From assembly GCA_028719205.1 (NCBI GenBank), contig JAQUKH010000009.1, forward strand, positions 1-64,000: 64,000 nucleotides of DNA. Reading direction: 5' to 3'. This DNA is from a bacterium (lineage in GTDB: Bacteria; JACRDZ01; JAQUKH01). Below, piece by piece: positions 15,617 to 25,012 of the stretch. The position numbers and the translations under genes are program-made. Numbering within the stretch: the first letter of the stretch is position 1; every line of letters begins with the position of its first letter. The notes under the pieces are model-generated. The model was not told the origin of the DNA and did not search any database. It saw nothing but the letters and a program-made list of their open reading frames with translations.

Positions 15617-15915
15617 TACCTTTATATTATTATACTATTTTAAGCGCGGTTTTATTTGTGATCGGCCTTATCGGATTTTTGATAAGGAGGAATATAATTC
15701 TTTTGTTCATGAGCATTGAGGTTATGCTGAACGCGGTTAATATTAATTTAGTGTCATTTTCATCTTATTATGATTCTTTAGACGGGCAAATACTTTCAAT
15801 ATTTGTTATGGCGATAGCGGCGGCAGAAGCCGCGGTAGGATTTGGTATACTTATTGCGTTTTATCGTAATAAGAATGTAATTGACAGCGATAAGGCTGAC
15901 TTAATGAAATGGTAA
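15613..15915 (+). CDS. nuoK: NADH-quinone oxidoreductase subunit K
   Basis: The 100-aa product has three helices with the two conserved glutamates of the MrpC/NuoK family, in LLFMSIEVMLNAVNINLV and AIAAAEAAVGFGILI. It links the quinone module to the antiporter chain. The first antiporter gene follows after six bases. Confidence 0.95.
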   Translation: MIPLYYYTILSAVLFVIGLIGFLIRRNIILLFMSIEVMLNAVNINLVSFSSYYDSLDGQILSIFVMAIAAAEAAVGFGILIAFYRNKNVIDSDKADLMKW

Positions 15916-15921
15916 AAATAA

Positions 15922-17421
15922 ATGGATAAAAATAACATGATGGTCCCTATACTTATTATTTTTCCCTTGATCTGTACCGCGCTTGTAACATTTTTCGGCG
16001 AGAAAAACAAATTTACGCGTAATTTGTTCGCTATGATCCCGGCGCTGGTTACGTTTATTCTTGTAGTTAAATTAGCACCGGCGGTTTTAGACGGGGAAAG
16101 ATTCTATTTTACGTTTATAGACCGCGCGCCTTTTTTAATTCAATTCCGTATAGATTGTTTCGCGCTTTTAATGCTTATCGTTGTATCGTTTTTATGGATA
16201 TTTACTGTTTCGTACTCATATGGATATATGGCGGATGAGCATTCCCAGACACGGTATTATACCGCGTTGACCGGCTGTTTAGGAATAGTTGTCGGAATAG
16301 TTGTCGCGGCAAATTTATTTACGCTGTTTATTTTCTTTGAAATATTTACCTGTTGCGTTTATCCGTTAGTAATACATGAAGAGACCGATGAGTCATTTCG
16401 GTCCGGTGTAATGTATGGGGCTTATCTTTTAGGCGGAGGTTCTCTTATTTTCGCGGGGATGTTATTGCTATATTATTATTCAAACGGAAATTTAACATTT
16501 ACTAATTTTGGTATCCCGGGATTGGCTTTGGCGCCAAAATGGGCGCTATATCTTATGTTTTTTCTTTTCATGGCGGGTTTCGGCGTGAAGGCCGCGATCA
16601 TGCCTCTGCATGCGTGGCTCCCGCGGGCGATGGTGGCTCCAACCCCGATCAGTGCCCTTCTTCACGCGGTAGCAGTAGTAAATATGGGGCTTTACGGGGT
16701 AATAAGGGTTATTTACAATATTTTTGGGCCACAGTTATTCTCAGCCCTTCAGATGGATACCATTTTAGCCATTTTTGCCGCGATGACGATCATAAGCGCG
16801 GCGCTTATCGCTTTAAGGCAGAAGCAGATTAAGAAAATGCTGGCATATTCAACAGTTAACCAGTTGAGTTATGTTATTCTTGGTGTTTCCTCGGTGAATC
16901 CATACGCTTTTATGGGCGCGCTACTGCATATTTTTTATCACGCGCTTATGAAAATTACTTTATTTTATTCCGCTGGAACTATAATTAAACAGACCGGAAA
17001 GACTGATCTTAAGGATATGTCCGGGCTAGCCAAAAAAATGCCGATCACTTGTTTAGGTTTTACGATCGGCGCTATCGGGATAATCGGATTGCCGCCGATC
17101 GCAGGATGGATAAGTAAATGGAATATGGTTGAAGGATTTCTGAAAATTAACCAGCCTGTACTGGCGACAGTTTATATGATAAGCAGCATAATTGAATTAG
17201 GATATTTTTTACCTCCCATACTATGGGCATATTTCGGGAAAGAGATAGAATATGATCCTAAAAAATATAAAGTTGATAAACAAAAATGGGAAGCACCTGT
17301 TAACATGCTGGTCCCGATCGGCATGGTAACAATATTGTCTCTGGCTTTTGGATTATTCGGCTCGGTTCCGGTTCAGTTGTCAAAGGCTGTGGTAGCGGAA
17401 TTGCTAACAAAGACCTTTTAA
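15922..17421 (+). CDS. Extra antiporter-like complex I subunit, MrpD/NuoM type (first of the additional three)
   Basis: This 499-aa protein has about 14 membrane helices of the proton-conducting antiporter family. The glutamate of helix 5 is present (IFFEIFTCCVYP), the lysine of helix 7 is in GFGVKAAIMPLHAWLPRA, and VAPTPISALLHAV precedes helix 8. A lysine-rich loop (RQKQIKKMLAYSTVNQLSY) is typical. It occupies the position where nuoL usually lies, but it has no lateral helix and ends after helix 14. The sequence is closest in appearance to MrpD. It is the first of six related genes in a row. Confidence 0.88.
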   Translation: MDKNNMMVPILIIFPLICTALVTFFGEKNKFTRNLFAMIPALVTFILVVKLAPAVLDGERFYFTFIDRAPFLIQFRIDCFALLMLIVVSFLWIFTVSYSYGYMADEHSQTRYYTALTGCLGIVVGIVVAANLFTLFIFFEIFTCCVYPLVIHEETDESFRSGVMYGAYLLGGGSLIFAGMLLLYYYSNGNLTFTNFGIPGLALAPKWALYLMFFLFMAGFGVKAAIMPLHAWLPRAMVAPTPISALLHAVAVVNMGLYGVIRVIYNIFGPQLFSALQMDTILAIFAAMTIISAALIALRQKQIKKMLAYSTVNQLSYVILGVSSVNPYAFMGALLHIFYHALMKITLFYSAGTIIKQTGKTDLKDMSGLAKKMPITCLGFTIGAIGIIGLPPIAGWISKWNMVEGFLKINQPVLATVYMISSIIELGYFLPPILWAYFGKEIEYDPKKYKVDKQKWEAPVNMLVPIGMVTILSLAFGLFGSVPVQLSKAVVAELLTKTF

Positions 17422-17433
17422 CGAAGGGGGCGT

Positions 17434-18921
17434 ATGTTTCTGTCACCTAATTATTTACCTTTAATTGCAATTGTTGTCCCGATCATATCTATTTTGATCA
17501 GGCCGATAGTTGAGAACAAAAAGCATTATTTAGTGGCGTGCATAGCGCATTCTATAAGTTTTCTATGTGTGCTTGGAATGTATCCTTCAGTTGTCATGGA
17601 AGGAAAAACACTGGAAATTTTGTTTGACACAGGACTTGGGCCTCAATTACATTTCAGGGCTGATCTGGTCGGTTTCTATTTTGCTTTTGTCGCGTCTTTC
17701 ATGTGGGTACTGGCATCCATTTACTCTATTGAGTATATGAAAAAGGAGCATGAGGAGAGGAGATTTAATATATTTTCTTCTCTGTCTTTTGCTGGTATGC
17801 TCGGTGTTGTTTTTACCGGGAATTTATTCAGTTTATATTTGTTTTTTGAATTACTGACTGTGTCCTCATCAGTTCTTGTGTTTCATGAACAGAGCGAAGA
17901 GGCTATACGGACCGGATTAAAATATCTTTTTATGGGAGTTTTTGGCGGGCTGCTTTTGCTTTTTGCGATCATTGCTACATATTCAGTAGCGGGGCATGGA
18001 GATTTGAATAATTTAGGGATAAAGGAATTGCAGTCGTCACCGCTTTTGATGTTTATTTTCTGGGGATATATTATCGGGTTTGGTGTAAAGGCCGGAATGT
18101 GGGGTGTCCATATATGGCTTCCCAGCGCGCATCCGATCGCGCCCAGTCCCGCATCAGCTTTGCTTTCAGGCGTAATGATCAAGGCCGGGGCTTATGGGAT
18201 TTTTAGAACAGTGTATAATATTTTTGGCGCTGAATTTTTGGGCCAGAATCATGTGTTTATGATAAATTGTGTTCTGATGCTTGGGCTCGCGGGTATTTTT
18301 TACGGGTCGGCGGCGGCTATTACACAGAAAGAGCTGAAGAAAATGCTGGCTTATTCGAGCATATCACAGATAGGTTATATTATTATGGGGATAGCCCTTC
18401 TGACTAAAAATGGATTAGAGGGCGCGTTGATACATGTTTTGAACCATGCAATATTCAAAGGGCTTTTGTTCTTTTGCGCAGGGGCTTTTATATATAAAAC
18501 AGGAAAACGGCAATTAAGCGATTTAAAAGGAATTGGGAAGATAATGCCGAAAACAACATTAATGTTTACAATAGCCGCGGCGTCGATTATCGGGCTTCCG
18601 CTATTTAATGGTTTTGTCGGTAAATGGTTTTTGGCATGGGGGGCATTGGACGCGGCAAAGGCCGGAGTGTATGGAAAAAGCACAGGTATCGTTGCCTTGG
18701 GAGTTCTTCTTTTAAGCAGTTTAATGAATTTAGTATATTATGCTCCGATAGTTATCGGCGCGTGGTTTGGGGAAGCGGGAGAAGTATCTGATAAAAAGGA
18801 TCCAAATTTTTTAATGCTGATACCTATGTATATTTTGGGCGCGCTTATTTTGATCTTAGGTATTGCCCCGGCAATACCCGTAAGTATTTGTCAAAGAATT
18901 GCGGGAGGATTTTTCCAATAA
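17434..18921 (+). CDS. Extra antiporter-like complex I subunit (second)
   Basis: 495 aa and about 14 helices. Key residues are conserved: LFFELLTVSSSVLV (helix-5 glutamate), GFGVKAGMWGVHIWLPSAHP (helix-7 lysine) and IAPSPASALLSGVMIKAG (helix-8 region with a lysine). KELKKMLAYSSISQIGY follows. It resembles the third copy (19413) more than the first, for example FAGMLGVVFTGNLFSLYL is shared with only small changes, so copies two and three probably arose by duplication. The stop codon overlaps the next start by one base (TAATG). Confidence 0.88.
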   Translation: MFLSPNYLPLIAIVVPIISILIRPIVENKKHYLVACIAHSISFLCVLGMYPSVVMEGKTLEILFDTGLGPQLHFRADLVGFYFAFVASFMWVLASIYSIEYMKKEHEERRFNIFSSLSFAGMLGVVFTGNLFSLYLFFELLTVSSSVLVFHEQSEEAIRTGLKYLFMGVFGGLLLLFAIIATYSVAGHGDLNNLGIKELQSSPLLMFIFWGYIIGFGVKAGMWGVHIWLPSAHPIAPSPASALLSGVMIKAGAYGIFRTVYNIFGAEFLGQNHVFMINCVLMLGLAGIFYGSAAAITQKELKKMLAYSSISQIGYIIMGIALLTKNGLEGALIHVLNHAIFKGLLFFCAGAFIYKTGKRQLSDLKGIGKIMPKTTLMFTIAAASIIGLPLFNGFVGKWFLAWGALDAAKAGVYGKSTGIVALGVLLLSSLMNLVYYAPIVIGAWFGEAGEVSDKKDPNFLMLIPMYILGALILILGIAPAIPVSICQRIAGGFFQ

Positions 18922-19403
18922 TGAGAAAGATAAAGTTTTTGATATTATTATTAACATTATTTATGATTTTCTCCGTTTCTCTAAAAGCGGAAGAGAATGA
19001 AGTTGTGAGTGAGGAAGGCCAAAGCGCCCCGCATGAGACCGGAACGCCTTTAGTATATTATTTGAACTGGGCGGGCCTGATTGCGATGTGTGTGATTGTT
19101 TTGAGGGAGGTTAAAAATAAAAAAAGTGATAAAAAACACCAGGAAGATAAAAAAGATATTGAGTTTTATGAAGCCGGTTCTGAAAAACCAAATGATCCGG
19201 AGCATAAGTTCCAAAAACCGGTGCTTAAACCGGTTCTTTTGATACTTTTAGCGGTGTTAATATTTTTTGGCGAGCAGTTGCCGGTATTATCTGATTTTCA
19301 TGAAAATTTAGCTGCCGGGTATTTTAGATTTATTTTTAAAATTCTTATAGGTGTTTTAATGTTATCGTACGGCCTTTCCAGTATGGAAGAGGAACATCAT
19401 TAG
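18921..19403 (+). CDS. Unrecognised membrane protein inside the antiporter series (160 aa)
   Basis: No family is recognised. The chosen ATG overlaps the preceding stop by one base. The product has a signal peptide or first helix (ILLLTLFMIFSVSLKA), an exported acidic segment, a helix at about 44-60 (YYLNWAGLIAMCVIVL), a charged cytosolic loop (KNKKSDKKHQEDKKD), and two C-terminal helices (VLLILLAVLIFFGEQLPVL and FIFKILIGVLMLSYGLS). Its place between two antiporter genes with tight spacing suggests an accessory subunit that packs between modules, perhaps analogous to small Mrp subunits. This is inference. Confidence 0.6.
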   Translation: MRKIKFLILLLTLFMIFSVSLKAEENEVVSEEGQSAPHETGTPLVYYLNWAGLIAMCVIVLREVKNKKSDKKHQEDKKDIEFYEAGSEKPNDPEHKFQKPVLKPVLLILLAVLIFFGEQLPVLSDFHENLAAGYFRFIFKILIGVLMLSYGLSSMEEEHH

Positions 19404-19412
19404 GAGATATTA

Positions 19413-20963
19413 ATGGTTATCGAAAGCAGTTTACCTTTATTTGCTATCTTTATTCCTTTATTGGGATCAATTGCGATTCCGATATTAAGGGGGAAAATAG
19501 AGAAATATGTTAATCAATTTACTGTATTAATAACGGTCTTGACCTTTGCGATGGTTTTGCTGATGTATCCGGATATAGGCCGCGGGAATATTCTGGAGAA
19601 GAGCTTTAATTCAGGATTTAGTATTGGTTTTCTTTTTCAGGTAGACGCTTTAGGTTATTTTATTGGATTTATTTCCGCCTTTATCTGGATGCTGACAAGT
19701 TTTTATAGTATTGAGTACATGGCTAATAAAGGCAATTTACTGAGATATAATATGTTTTCTTTGCTTTCTCTTGCAGGTATGCTCGGAGTTGTTTTTACCG
19801 GGAATCTTTTTAGTTTGTATCTTGCGTTTGAATTATTGACGGTTGCGTCCTATGTTTTAATTATACAGGAAGAAAATTCTAAAGCCATGCGGGCAGGTAT
19901 GATCTATCTTTTTATGGGGATCGCAGGCGGATTGATACTTTTATTTTCGATTTTAGCAACATACGCAATGGCGGGAACCGGAGATTTTACGGGTCTAGCC
20001 TCAAAATTATCAGGGAGCCCTTTATTACATTCTTTATTGCCATATGTTTTCTGGGGTTATATTATCGGTTTTGGAGTAAAGGCAGGCCTTTTCCCATTTC
20101 ACGTATGGGTTCCTGAAGCATATTCCATAACGCCTTCTCCTTCATCTGCGCTTTTTGCCGGTGTAATGAAAAAAGCGGGGGCATATGGTATTTTACGCGC
20201 TATTTACAGTATTGTAGGGATGGATTTGCTTAGAGGTGAAACCATGCTGACAGTCTTGTTAGTTTTTTCACTGATAAGTATATTTTTAGGTTCTGCCATA
20301 GCTATATCACAAACAGAATTAAAAAAGATGCTTGCATATTCCAGTATCGCTCAGATCGGATATATTGTGTTGGGTTTTGCGCTCCTTACTCCAAGAGGCG
20401 CGACGGGCGGGACTTTACATATTTTAAATCACGCGTTAACAAAAAGTACTTTATTTTTAGCCGCAGGAAGTTTTATTTTTAAAAAAGGAATAGTAAATAT
20501 AGCTGATCTGGAAGGAATAGGGAAAAAAATGCCTGTTACTACTGCCTGTTTCACTATTGCCGGCTTATCAATGATCGGATTTCCGCCTTTTTGTGGTTTT
20601 ATCAGTAAATGGTTTCTGGCGTTAGGTTCATTGGATGTGGTGAATTATGGCTCATATAGTTTTTATGTCGGGGTGATTGCGTTAAGTACACTAATGCTTA
20701 GCAGTTTTATGAATCTGGTTTATTACGGGCCTGTTATTTATAAGGCATGGTTTGGAGGAGAAAATTCAGACAATCCTTCACTGGAATACGCGGTGACTGA
20801 TGAGGAATCAAAAATCGAGGATCCAAGTTTATATATGTTAATACCTTTAATTATTTTAACTGCCGGGATCGTGTGTTTTGGTATTTTTCCGCAGTTTCCT
20901 GTATCGTTCGTTCAAAAGATCGTAGATGGCTTTTTTTCTGCCGGAGGGTGTATAGTTAAATGA
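19413..20963 (+). CDS. Extra antiporter-like complex I subunit (third)
   Basis: 516 aa with about 14 helices. AFELLTVASYVLI holds the helix-5 glutamate, GFGVKAGLFPFHVWVPEAYS the helix-7 lysine, and ITPSPSSALFAGVMKKAGAYG the helix-8 region. QTELKKMLAYSSIAQIGY follows. All residues needed for ion transfer appear intact, so it should be a working pump module. It overlaps nuoL by four bases. Its close likeness to the gene at 17434 suggests local duplication, with the 160-aa gene between them. Confidence 0.88.
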   Translation: MVIESSLPLFAIFIPLLGSIAIPILRGKIEKYVNQFTVLITVLTFAMVLLMYPDIGRGNILEKSFNSGFSIGFLFQVDALGYFIGFISAFIWMLTSFYSIEYMANKGNLLRYNMFSLLSLAGMLGVVFTGNLFSLYLAFELLTVASYVLIIQEENSKAMRAGMIYLFMGIAGGLILLFSILATYAMAGTGDFTGLASKLSGSPLLHSLLPYVFWGYIIGFGVKAGLFPFHVWVPEAYSITPSPSSALFAGVMKKAGAYGILRAIYSIVGMDLLRGETMLTVLLVFSLISIFLGSAIAISQTELKKMLAYSSIAQIGYIVLGFALLTPRGATGGTLHILNHALTKSTLFLAAGSFIFKKGIVNIADLEGIGKKMPVTTACFTIAGLSMIGFPPFCGFISKWFLALGSLDVVNYGSYSFYVGVIALSTLMLSSFMNLVYYGPVIYKAWFGGENSDNPSLEYAVTDEESKIEDPSLYMLIPLIILTAGIVCFGIFPQFPVSFVQKIVDGFFSAGGCIVK

Positions 20964-23464
20964 TAGTACAATCAATAACTAATCAAATGGGGTTGGAATC
21001 CGCTCTTCCGATATGGATAATTCTGGTTCCGATATTAACGGCGTTTATAAGTATATTTGTCGCAAGGTTCAGCGAAGTTATGCGTAAATTTGTTGTTATA
21101 GGCGGATCTGTCCTGGATTTTATTCTTGTCTTATTAATGGGCAAACCTGTTTTATCCGGAGGCGGGATAGCAATTTCAATGCCTTGGATGGAAAGATTTA
21201 ATCTGGGATTCCGGGTGGATCATATTGGTTATTTAATGGTGCTTTTAGTAAGTTTTGTCTGGCTGTTGGCCACGATTTATGGCCAGGGTTATTTTAAAAA
21301 GGAAGACAAAGGCGCCCGTTATGACTTTTTCAGTTTGATTACAATGTCAATGAACCTGGGGGTTATGCTTGCGGGAGATTTCCTCACTTTGTTCATATTT
21401 TTTGAAGGGCTGGTAATATTTCCTTACAGTATGATAGCTCACAAGGGTGATGACAAATCGATTAAAGGCGCGAATTTTTATCTTTATGTTGGTGTTGTTA
21501 CAGGTTTGATGCTGTTAGGCGGAATGATCATGCTGAACTATTTTACCGGAAGCCTGGATATAATCAGCCAGGGCGCGAAATTAAGCAGTATTCCGAATCA
21601 GGCAAAATATATTATAGCCTTCTTAATGATTGCTGGTTTTGGCGGAAAGGCCGCATTGTTCGGCGAACATATCTGGGTTCCCAGGATGTATCCGAATACA
21701 TTAAGCATTACAGCCTGCTTATCAAGCGGCGCGATGATCAAGGCGGGGGCATATGGAATATTCAGGGTTTTAAACTTAATTTATAGCGGATTTGACAGTA
21801 ATTTGCTTACGCAGGAAAATATAGGTTATGTGTTGATCATGGTTGGTGTCGTGACAATGTTTTTAGGTGTTTTAAACGCGCTGATCAGCAGTGATTCGCA
21901 GGAAATGCTGGGGTACCATAGCGTAAGCCAGATGGGTTATATCATGATGGGTTTAGGCTGTGCGGCTTATATGGGGAAAGACGGGGCAATGGGATTGTCG
22001 GGCGCGATATATCATATTGTAAATCACAGCCTTTTTAAGGCAAGTTTGTTTTTATGCGTAGGCGCGGTGTATTACGCCACAGGCGAACAGGACATGTATA
22101 AATCAGGCGGATTATTTAAAAAAATGCCTTTGACCGCGATCTGTCTGTTAATAGCTGTACTGGGTATTTCGGGGGTGCCGGGCTTTAACGGTTTTGCCAG
22201 TAAAACATTATTACATCATTCCATTTTAGAAGCGTATGAACATTCCGCGCTTTATTTTGGCAAGCCTGATATTATGCTGCGATTAGCGGAAATAATTTTT
22301 GTTTTAACCGCGGCAGGGACATTCGCTTCAAATATTAAGCTGTTCATTTTAGTATTTTTAGGTAAAGAGAAAGAGGTATCGAAAGACGCGAAAGAAGTAC
22401 CTGTTTTAATGAAGATAAGCTTAATAGGTTTTTCAGCTGTAATAATATTTTTAGGATTATTCCCAAATTGGCTTTTAGAGCATATAATCGGGCCGGGCCT
22501 CAGTGCTTATGGATATGATCCTTCATCTCACGCGTACCATCTGATTTATAATATTCATGCAAGCGATATCCACTCTACTTTGCCTATCTTGTATGAACCG
22601 TTGACAAAGGCGTTTTTTACGAGTTCAGCTGTTCTTCATAATTTATTGCCCGGCGCTACAGCTATATTTTTTGGAGGTATGTATTTTATATTAGGAATGC
22701 GGTTTGGATGGTTTCATGTTTATGTTACGGAAAAATTTACCGTGGAGTTTTATTACAGAAAAGTTTTTGACGGTTTCAAATATTTTTGTGTAAAGCCGTG
22801 CGTTATTTTTGCCATGTGGGTCAGAGAGTTGATTTCTGTTTTGATGGTTTATATCTGGGTGCCCGGAAGCCATGAAGGAATTTTCATAAAACGTCCTGCG
22901 CCTAAAGCAAAAGGTTTAGAACTTTTTAGCGACGCGGAAACCAAATTCAATCTGGTTTATGATGAGAAGGATAAGCAGCAGCCAGGCGCGCTGGATATGC
23001 TGGCGCGTGTAGAAGGCGGAACAAATGGCCAGAAAAGGCCGGGAGCGTGGGAAGTGTTTGGAAGGGCGGATACAAATTACGATAACATGCTTGGCGGGGC
23101 TATTCAAAGACAGGGAGGTTTGTGGAGGATTTTTGGCAGTACTGATATGACATATGATACGATTTTAGATCGTGTTATTGCCGCTATCGTAGGTTTAGAA
23201 GAAATACCGATTTCGAGAATTGAAGAAGTAAAAGTTTTAGAAAAGCTGCCTGGAGAGGATTTGGTGGCGAATTATTATATATTCTGTGACGCGAATAAAT
23301 CAGTAGATATGAATGTTATTGATGGTTTTGTAAATTATATAGCGGATATGACAAGCGGGCTGGGCAGTATATTAAGGAAATTACAGACGGGCAGAGTTTC
23401 AAGTTACGCGTACAGTTTTGTTTTGGGCGCGGTAGTTTTAATGGCTGTATTATTGTTGAGATAG
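20960..23464 (+). CDS. nuoL: NADH-quinone oxidoreductase subunit L with large insert before the C-terminal helix
   Basis: The 834-aa product is the only antiporter here with a NuoL-type tail. The core shows IFFEGLVIFPYS, GFGGKAALFGEHIWVPRM and QEMLGYHSVSQMGY. After helix 14 comes VEFYYRKVFDGFKYFCVKP, the usual lead into the lateral helix, and the end reads MNVIDGFVNYIADM, RKLQTGRVSSYAYSFVLGAVVLM, as in NuoL. Between these, about residues 630-780, is an insert absent from ordinary NuoL, with four degenerate repeats of the form [LW]-x-hydrophobic-F-x-x-x-[DE]-x-x-[YF]-[DN]. Usual NuoL is about 600-680 aa. Which face of the membrane the insert occupies is not certain. Confidence 0.88.
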   Translation: MIVQSITNQMGLESALPIWIILVPILTAFISIFVARFSEVMRKFVVIGGSVLDFILVLLMGKPVLSGGGIAISMPWMERFNLGFRVDHIGYLMVLLVSFVWLLATIYGQGYFKKEDKGARYDFFSLITMSMNLGVMLAGDFLTLFIFFEGLVIFPYSMIAHKGDDKSIKGANFYLYVGVVTGLMLLGGMIMLNYFTGSLDIISQGAKLSSIPNQAKYIIAFLMIAGFGGKAALFGEHIWVPRMYPNTLSITACLSSGAMIKAGAYGIFRVLNLIYSGFDSNLLTQENIGYVLIMVGVVTMFLGVLNALISSDSQEMLGYHSVSQMGYIMMGLGCAAYMGKDGAMGLSGAIYHIVNHSLFKASLFLCVGAVYYATGEQDMYKSGGLFKKMPLTAICLLIAVLGISGVPGFNGFASKTLLHHSILEAYEHSALYFGKPDIMLRLAEIIFVLTAAGTFASNIKLFILVFLGKEKEVSKDAKEVPVLMKISLIGFSAVIIFLGLFPNWLLEHIIGPGLSAYGYDPSSHAYHLIYNIHASDIHSTLPILYEPLTKAFFTSSAVLHNLLPGATAIFFGGMYFILGMRFGWFHVYVTEKFTVEFYYRKVFDGFKYFCVKPCVIFAMWVRELISVLMVYIWVPGSHEGIFIKRPAPKAKGLELFSDAETKFNLVYDEKDKQQPGALDMLARVEGGTNGQKRPGAWEVFGRADTNYDNMLGGAIQRQGGLWRIFGSTDMTYDTILDRVIAAIVGLEEIPISRIEEVKVLEKLPGEDLVANYYIFCDANKSVDMNVIDGFVNYIADMTSGLGSILRKLQTGRVSSYAYSFVLGAVVLMAVLLLR

Positions 23465-23471
23465 GAGAAAT

Positions 23472-25007
23472 ATGTTTCCAATTTTGTCAATTTTAACTTT
23501 TTTACCTCTTGCAGGCGCGTGTCTGGTTCTTCTCTTTATCCCTAAAGATAAAGAAGAGCTGATCAGAAAAATTACATTAGTAATTTCACTTGTGGAATTA
23601 ATTTTGGCAGTATTCCTTGTTTATGAATTTAATCCGGGAAAGATCGAAATGCAATTTGTGGAAAAATTGCCGTGGATCCCGTCGGTAGGCATTGAATATT
23701 TTATGGGTGTAGACGGAATAAGTGTTTTGATCATTCTTTTGACTGCTATTTTAACGTCGGTTTCCATCCTTGCCTCTTGGACCTCGATTAAAAACAGAGT
23801 TAGAGAATTTTATCCTTTACTTCTTTTTATTGAAACTGCTGTAATAGGTTCACTGGCTTCATTAGATTTTGTGCTTTTTTATATTTTCTGGGAAATTATG
23901 CTTATTCCGATGTTTTTCCTGATCGGCGTTTGGGGTGGAGAGAATAGGCTGTACGCGGCTGTAAAGTTTTTCCTTTTTACCTTGTTTGGCAGCGTATTAA
24001 TGCTTGTAGGTATTTTGGCTTTATATTTTAAATTTTATGAATTGACCGGTGGGGCATTAGGTGGCGGTGAATTAACTTTTAATATTTTAAAATTAAGATC
24101 TGTTTCTTATCCGATTAATTTTCAGCTTTGGGTATTCGCGGCATTTTTTGTGGGATGGGCGATCAAAATACCGATGTTTCCATTCCATACATGGCTTCCG
24201 GATGCCCATGTACAGGCTCCGACCGCGGGGAGTATTATTCTTGCGGGTGTTTTATTAAAGATGGGAGCATATGGATTTTTACGTTTCAGTTTACCTTTAT
24301 TCCCATATGCGAGCCATGCCTTTGCGCCTTTGGTCGGGATCTTAGCGGTTATCGCGATAATATATGGGGCATTTCTGGCTATTTCTCAAAAGGATATGAA
24401 AAAACTGGTGGCATATTCCAGTGTCAGCCATATGGGTTTTATAGTATTGGGAATTTTTTCATTCAGTCAATTCGGTCTGGAGGGGGCAATACTTCAATTA
24501 TTTAATCATGGTGTTACTACCGGGGCATTATTTTTGTGTGTTGGTTTGCTTTATGACCGCGCGCATACAAAACAGATAGAGGATTTTGGGGGATTATCTA
24601 AACAGGTTCCGATATTTACTTTTTTCTTCACTTTGTTCCTGCTGGCTTCAATGGGGGTGCCGGCCCTTTCAGGTTTTATGGGGGAATTTTTGATACTGAC
24701 CGGGGCGGTAAAAAATAATGTTATTCTTCATAATGGATTATATAGATTTTTTGGTGTTTTTGCGGTAGCGGGTATTCCTTTAGGCGCGGCTTATTCCTTG
24801 TGGTTGTATCAGCGAGTAATGCTGGGGCATAAGGTAAATCCTAAACATGTTAATATGCTTGACCTGAATCTTAGGGAGGGCATATGCCTGGCAACACTTG
24901 CAATATTTGTTATCTGGATCGGTGTTTATCCTGATCCATTTTTAAGGATTTTTCGCGTTGCCGCTGAACAAATTGTTTTACAGGCAGGAAAGGCTGGAGG
25001 TATTTAG
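23472..25007 (+). CDS. nuoM: NADH-quinone oxidoreductase subunit M
   Basis: 511 aa. The NuoM signature YFMGVDGISVLIILL is present, with IFWEIMLIPMFFLIG (helix-5 glutamate), FVGWAIKIPMFPFHTWLPDAHVQAPT (helix-7 lysine and the HTWLPDAH motif) and KMGAYGFLRF. The C-terminal SLWLYQRVMLG is typical. A ribosome binding site TAGGAG lies upstream, and nuoN follows by five bases. It is the fifth of six antiporter-type subunits. Confidence 0.95.
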   Translation: MFPILSILTFLPLAGACLVLLFIPKDKEELIRKITLVISLVELILAVFLVYEFNPGKIEMQFVEKLPWIPSVGIEYFMGVDGISVLIILLTAILTSVSILASWTSIKNRVREFYPLLLFIETAVIGSLASLDFVLFYIFWEIMLIPMFFLIGVWGGENRLYAAVKFFLFTLFGSVLMLVGILALYFKFYELTGGALGGGELTFNILKLRSVSYPINFQLWVFAAFFVGWAIKIPMFPFHTWLPDAHVQAPTAGSIILAGVLLKMGAYGFLRFSLPLFPYASHAFAPLVGILAVIAIIYGAFLAISQKDMKKLVAYSSVSHMGFIVLGIFSFSQFGLEGAILQLFNHGVTTGALFLCVGLLYDRAHTKQIEDFGGLSKQVPIFTFFFTLFLLASMGVPALSGFMGEFLILTGAVKNNVILHNGLYRFFGVFAVAGIPLGAAYSLWLYQRVMLGHKVNPKHVNMLDLNLREGICLATLAIFVIWIGVYPDPFLRIFRVAAEQIVLQAGKAGGI

Positions 25008-25012
25008 TTTTT

